Shown here: piece after piece, positions 28,075-28,335 of the stretch
Position numbering within the stretch: the stretch's first letter is position 1
Layout of the letters: each line of letters starts with the position of its first letter
From: Candidatus Nomurabacteria bacterium
Lineage (GTDB): Bacteria; Patescibacteriota; Minisyncoccia; Phycocordibacterales; UBA10002
Reading direction: 5' to 3'
Assembly: GCA_943354745.1 (NCBI GenBank)
Contig: CALRDB010000007.1
Coordinates: 1 to 28,335, forward strand
DNA: 28,335 nucleotides
Made by a program: the position numbers and the translations under genes
Notes under the pieces: model-generated
The model's input: only the letters and a program-made list of their open reading frames with translations
Databases searched by the model: none
Told to the model about the DNA's origin: nothing

Positions 28075-28335
28075 ACGATTGCGCTTTATACCAAGCGCGC
28101 AGTTTTGTCATATCCTCCTTAAACCAACTTTCCTCCTCAAGTCTTGCAACTCTCTTTTTCGCGTATTTAACAAGGGAGTAGTCACCATGGCGATTCAAAT
28201 AGGTCACAATAGTCTGCTCAGACCATTTGAAATCGCTGCTAAGAATATAAACGATTACATGCCGCGCAAAGGTAATTCTTACTTTTCCCTTGCCAAGGGA
28301 ATTGAATTCCTCCAGGGTAACACCGTAACCCAGAA
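28073..28335 (-). CDS. DnaA domain IV-like C-terminus (partial)
   Basis: An open minus-strand frame of 86 codons continues past the window edge. It reads LGYGVTLEEFNSLGKGKVRI, then FARHVIVYILSSDFKWSEQT, IVTYLNRHGDYSLVKYAKKR and a charged tail ending RAWYKAQS. This parallels DnaA domain IV (GVSxEEL...R...ARQxAMYLxREL...IGxxFGGRDHSTVxHAxxKI), with NRHGDYSLV in place of the GGRDHSTV signature. It may be a divergent DnaA, a phage- or element-type DnaA-like protein, or a lone DNA-binding domain. The upstream part would decide. Confidence 0.6.
   Translation of the reverse strand, partial: LGYGVTLEEFNSLGKGKVRITFARHVIVYILSSDFKWSEQTIVTYLNRHGDYSLVKYAKKRVARLEEESWFKEDMTKLRAWYKAQS

Overview
The window reads as a chromosomal segment of a small-genome bacterium of the Candidate Phyla Radiation (Patescibacteria), most likely a Parcubacteria-type lineage. 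This is inferred from the gene set, not from a marker tree. The pointers are a prolyl-tRNA synthetase without its editing insert, a helix-turn-helix domain fused to a MurA-like enzyme, a winged-helix/Cas2-fold PaaX-like regulator, a clamp-loader delta-prime subunit without a Walker A motif, two MreB paralogues, very short genes, few Shine-Dalgarno sequences, and several promoters whose -10 box lies only 6-8 bases before the ATG. Standard stop codons are used and I see no sign of UGA recoding.

Layout. 1-1281 (+): the end of an unknown gene, a strong terminator, yqeY with an overlapping small gene, then an orphan transcription unit. 1408-3736 (-): an unknown gene and a secreted YCF48-type repeat protein with two peptidoglycan-binding domains. 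3900-4402: an intact tRNA-Glu(CUC) surrounded by broken copies of itself, a GIY-YIG nuclease remnant and small hairpin insertions. 4490-5884: an AT-rich GrpB-family gene and a RAYT (Y1/HUH) transposase between perfect 24-bp inverted repeats. 5924-9600 (-): a compact division cluster, mraZ-rsmH-ftsL-like-ftsI, preceded by a possible 50-codon ORF, MraZ-type boxes and an 11-bp-phased array of DnaA-box-like sites. 9720-10022: a lone small unknown gene. 10211-17730 (-): proS-mreB-mreC-mreD-mrdA-greA-lysS, the rod-shape (elongasome) genes beside translation and transcription factors. 17948-18316 (+): a stand-alone sigma region-4-like protein. 18421-22291 (-): second mreB, a candidate small RNA or attenuator, holB-like, frr, rseP. 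22562-28041 (+): two unknown genes, the Cas2/PaaX-like regulator with a 48-bp perfect palindrome, the XRE-MurA fusion behind a 22-bp perfect palindrome, a small gene overlapping def, and fmt. 28073-28335 (-): the C-terminal end of a DnaA domain-IV-like protein.

How it fits together. Most genes serve cell-wall growth and division (MraZ, RsmH, FtsL, FtsI, MreB x2, MreC, MreD, PBP2, MurA-like) or translation (LysRS, ProRS, RRF, Def, Fmt, YqeY, tRNA-Glu), as expected of core chromosome. The unusual content lies between genes: at least five kinds of short palindromic repeat, several of which run into the start or stop codon of a gene, and one repeat-like run that lies inside fmt. The best candidates for undescribed biology are the shattered tRNA-Glu locus, the palindrome-bracketed Cas2/PaaX-like gene next to the XRE-MurA gene, the leader RNA in front of holB, and the control region between mraZ and 9720.
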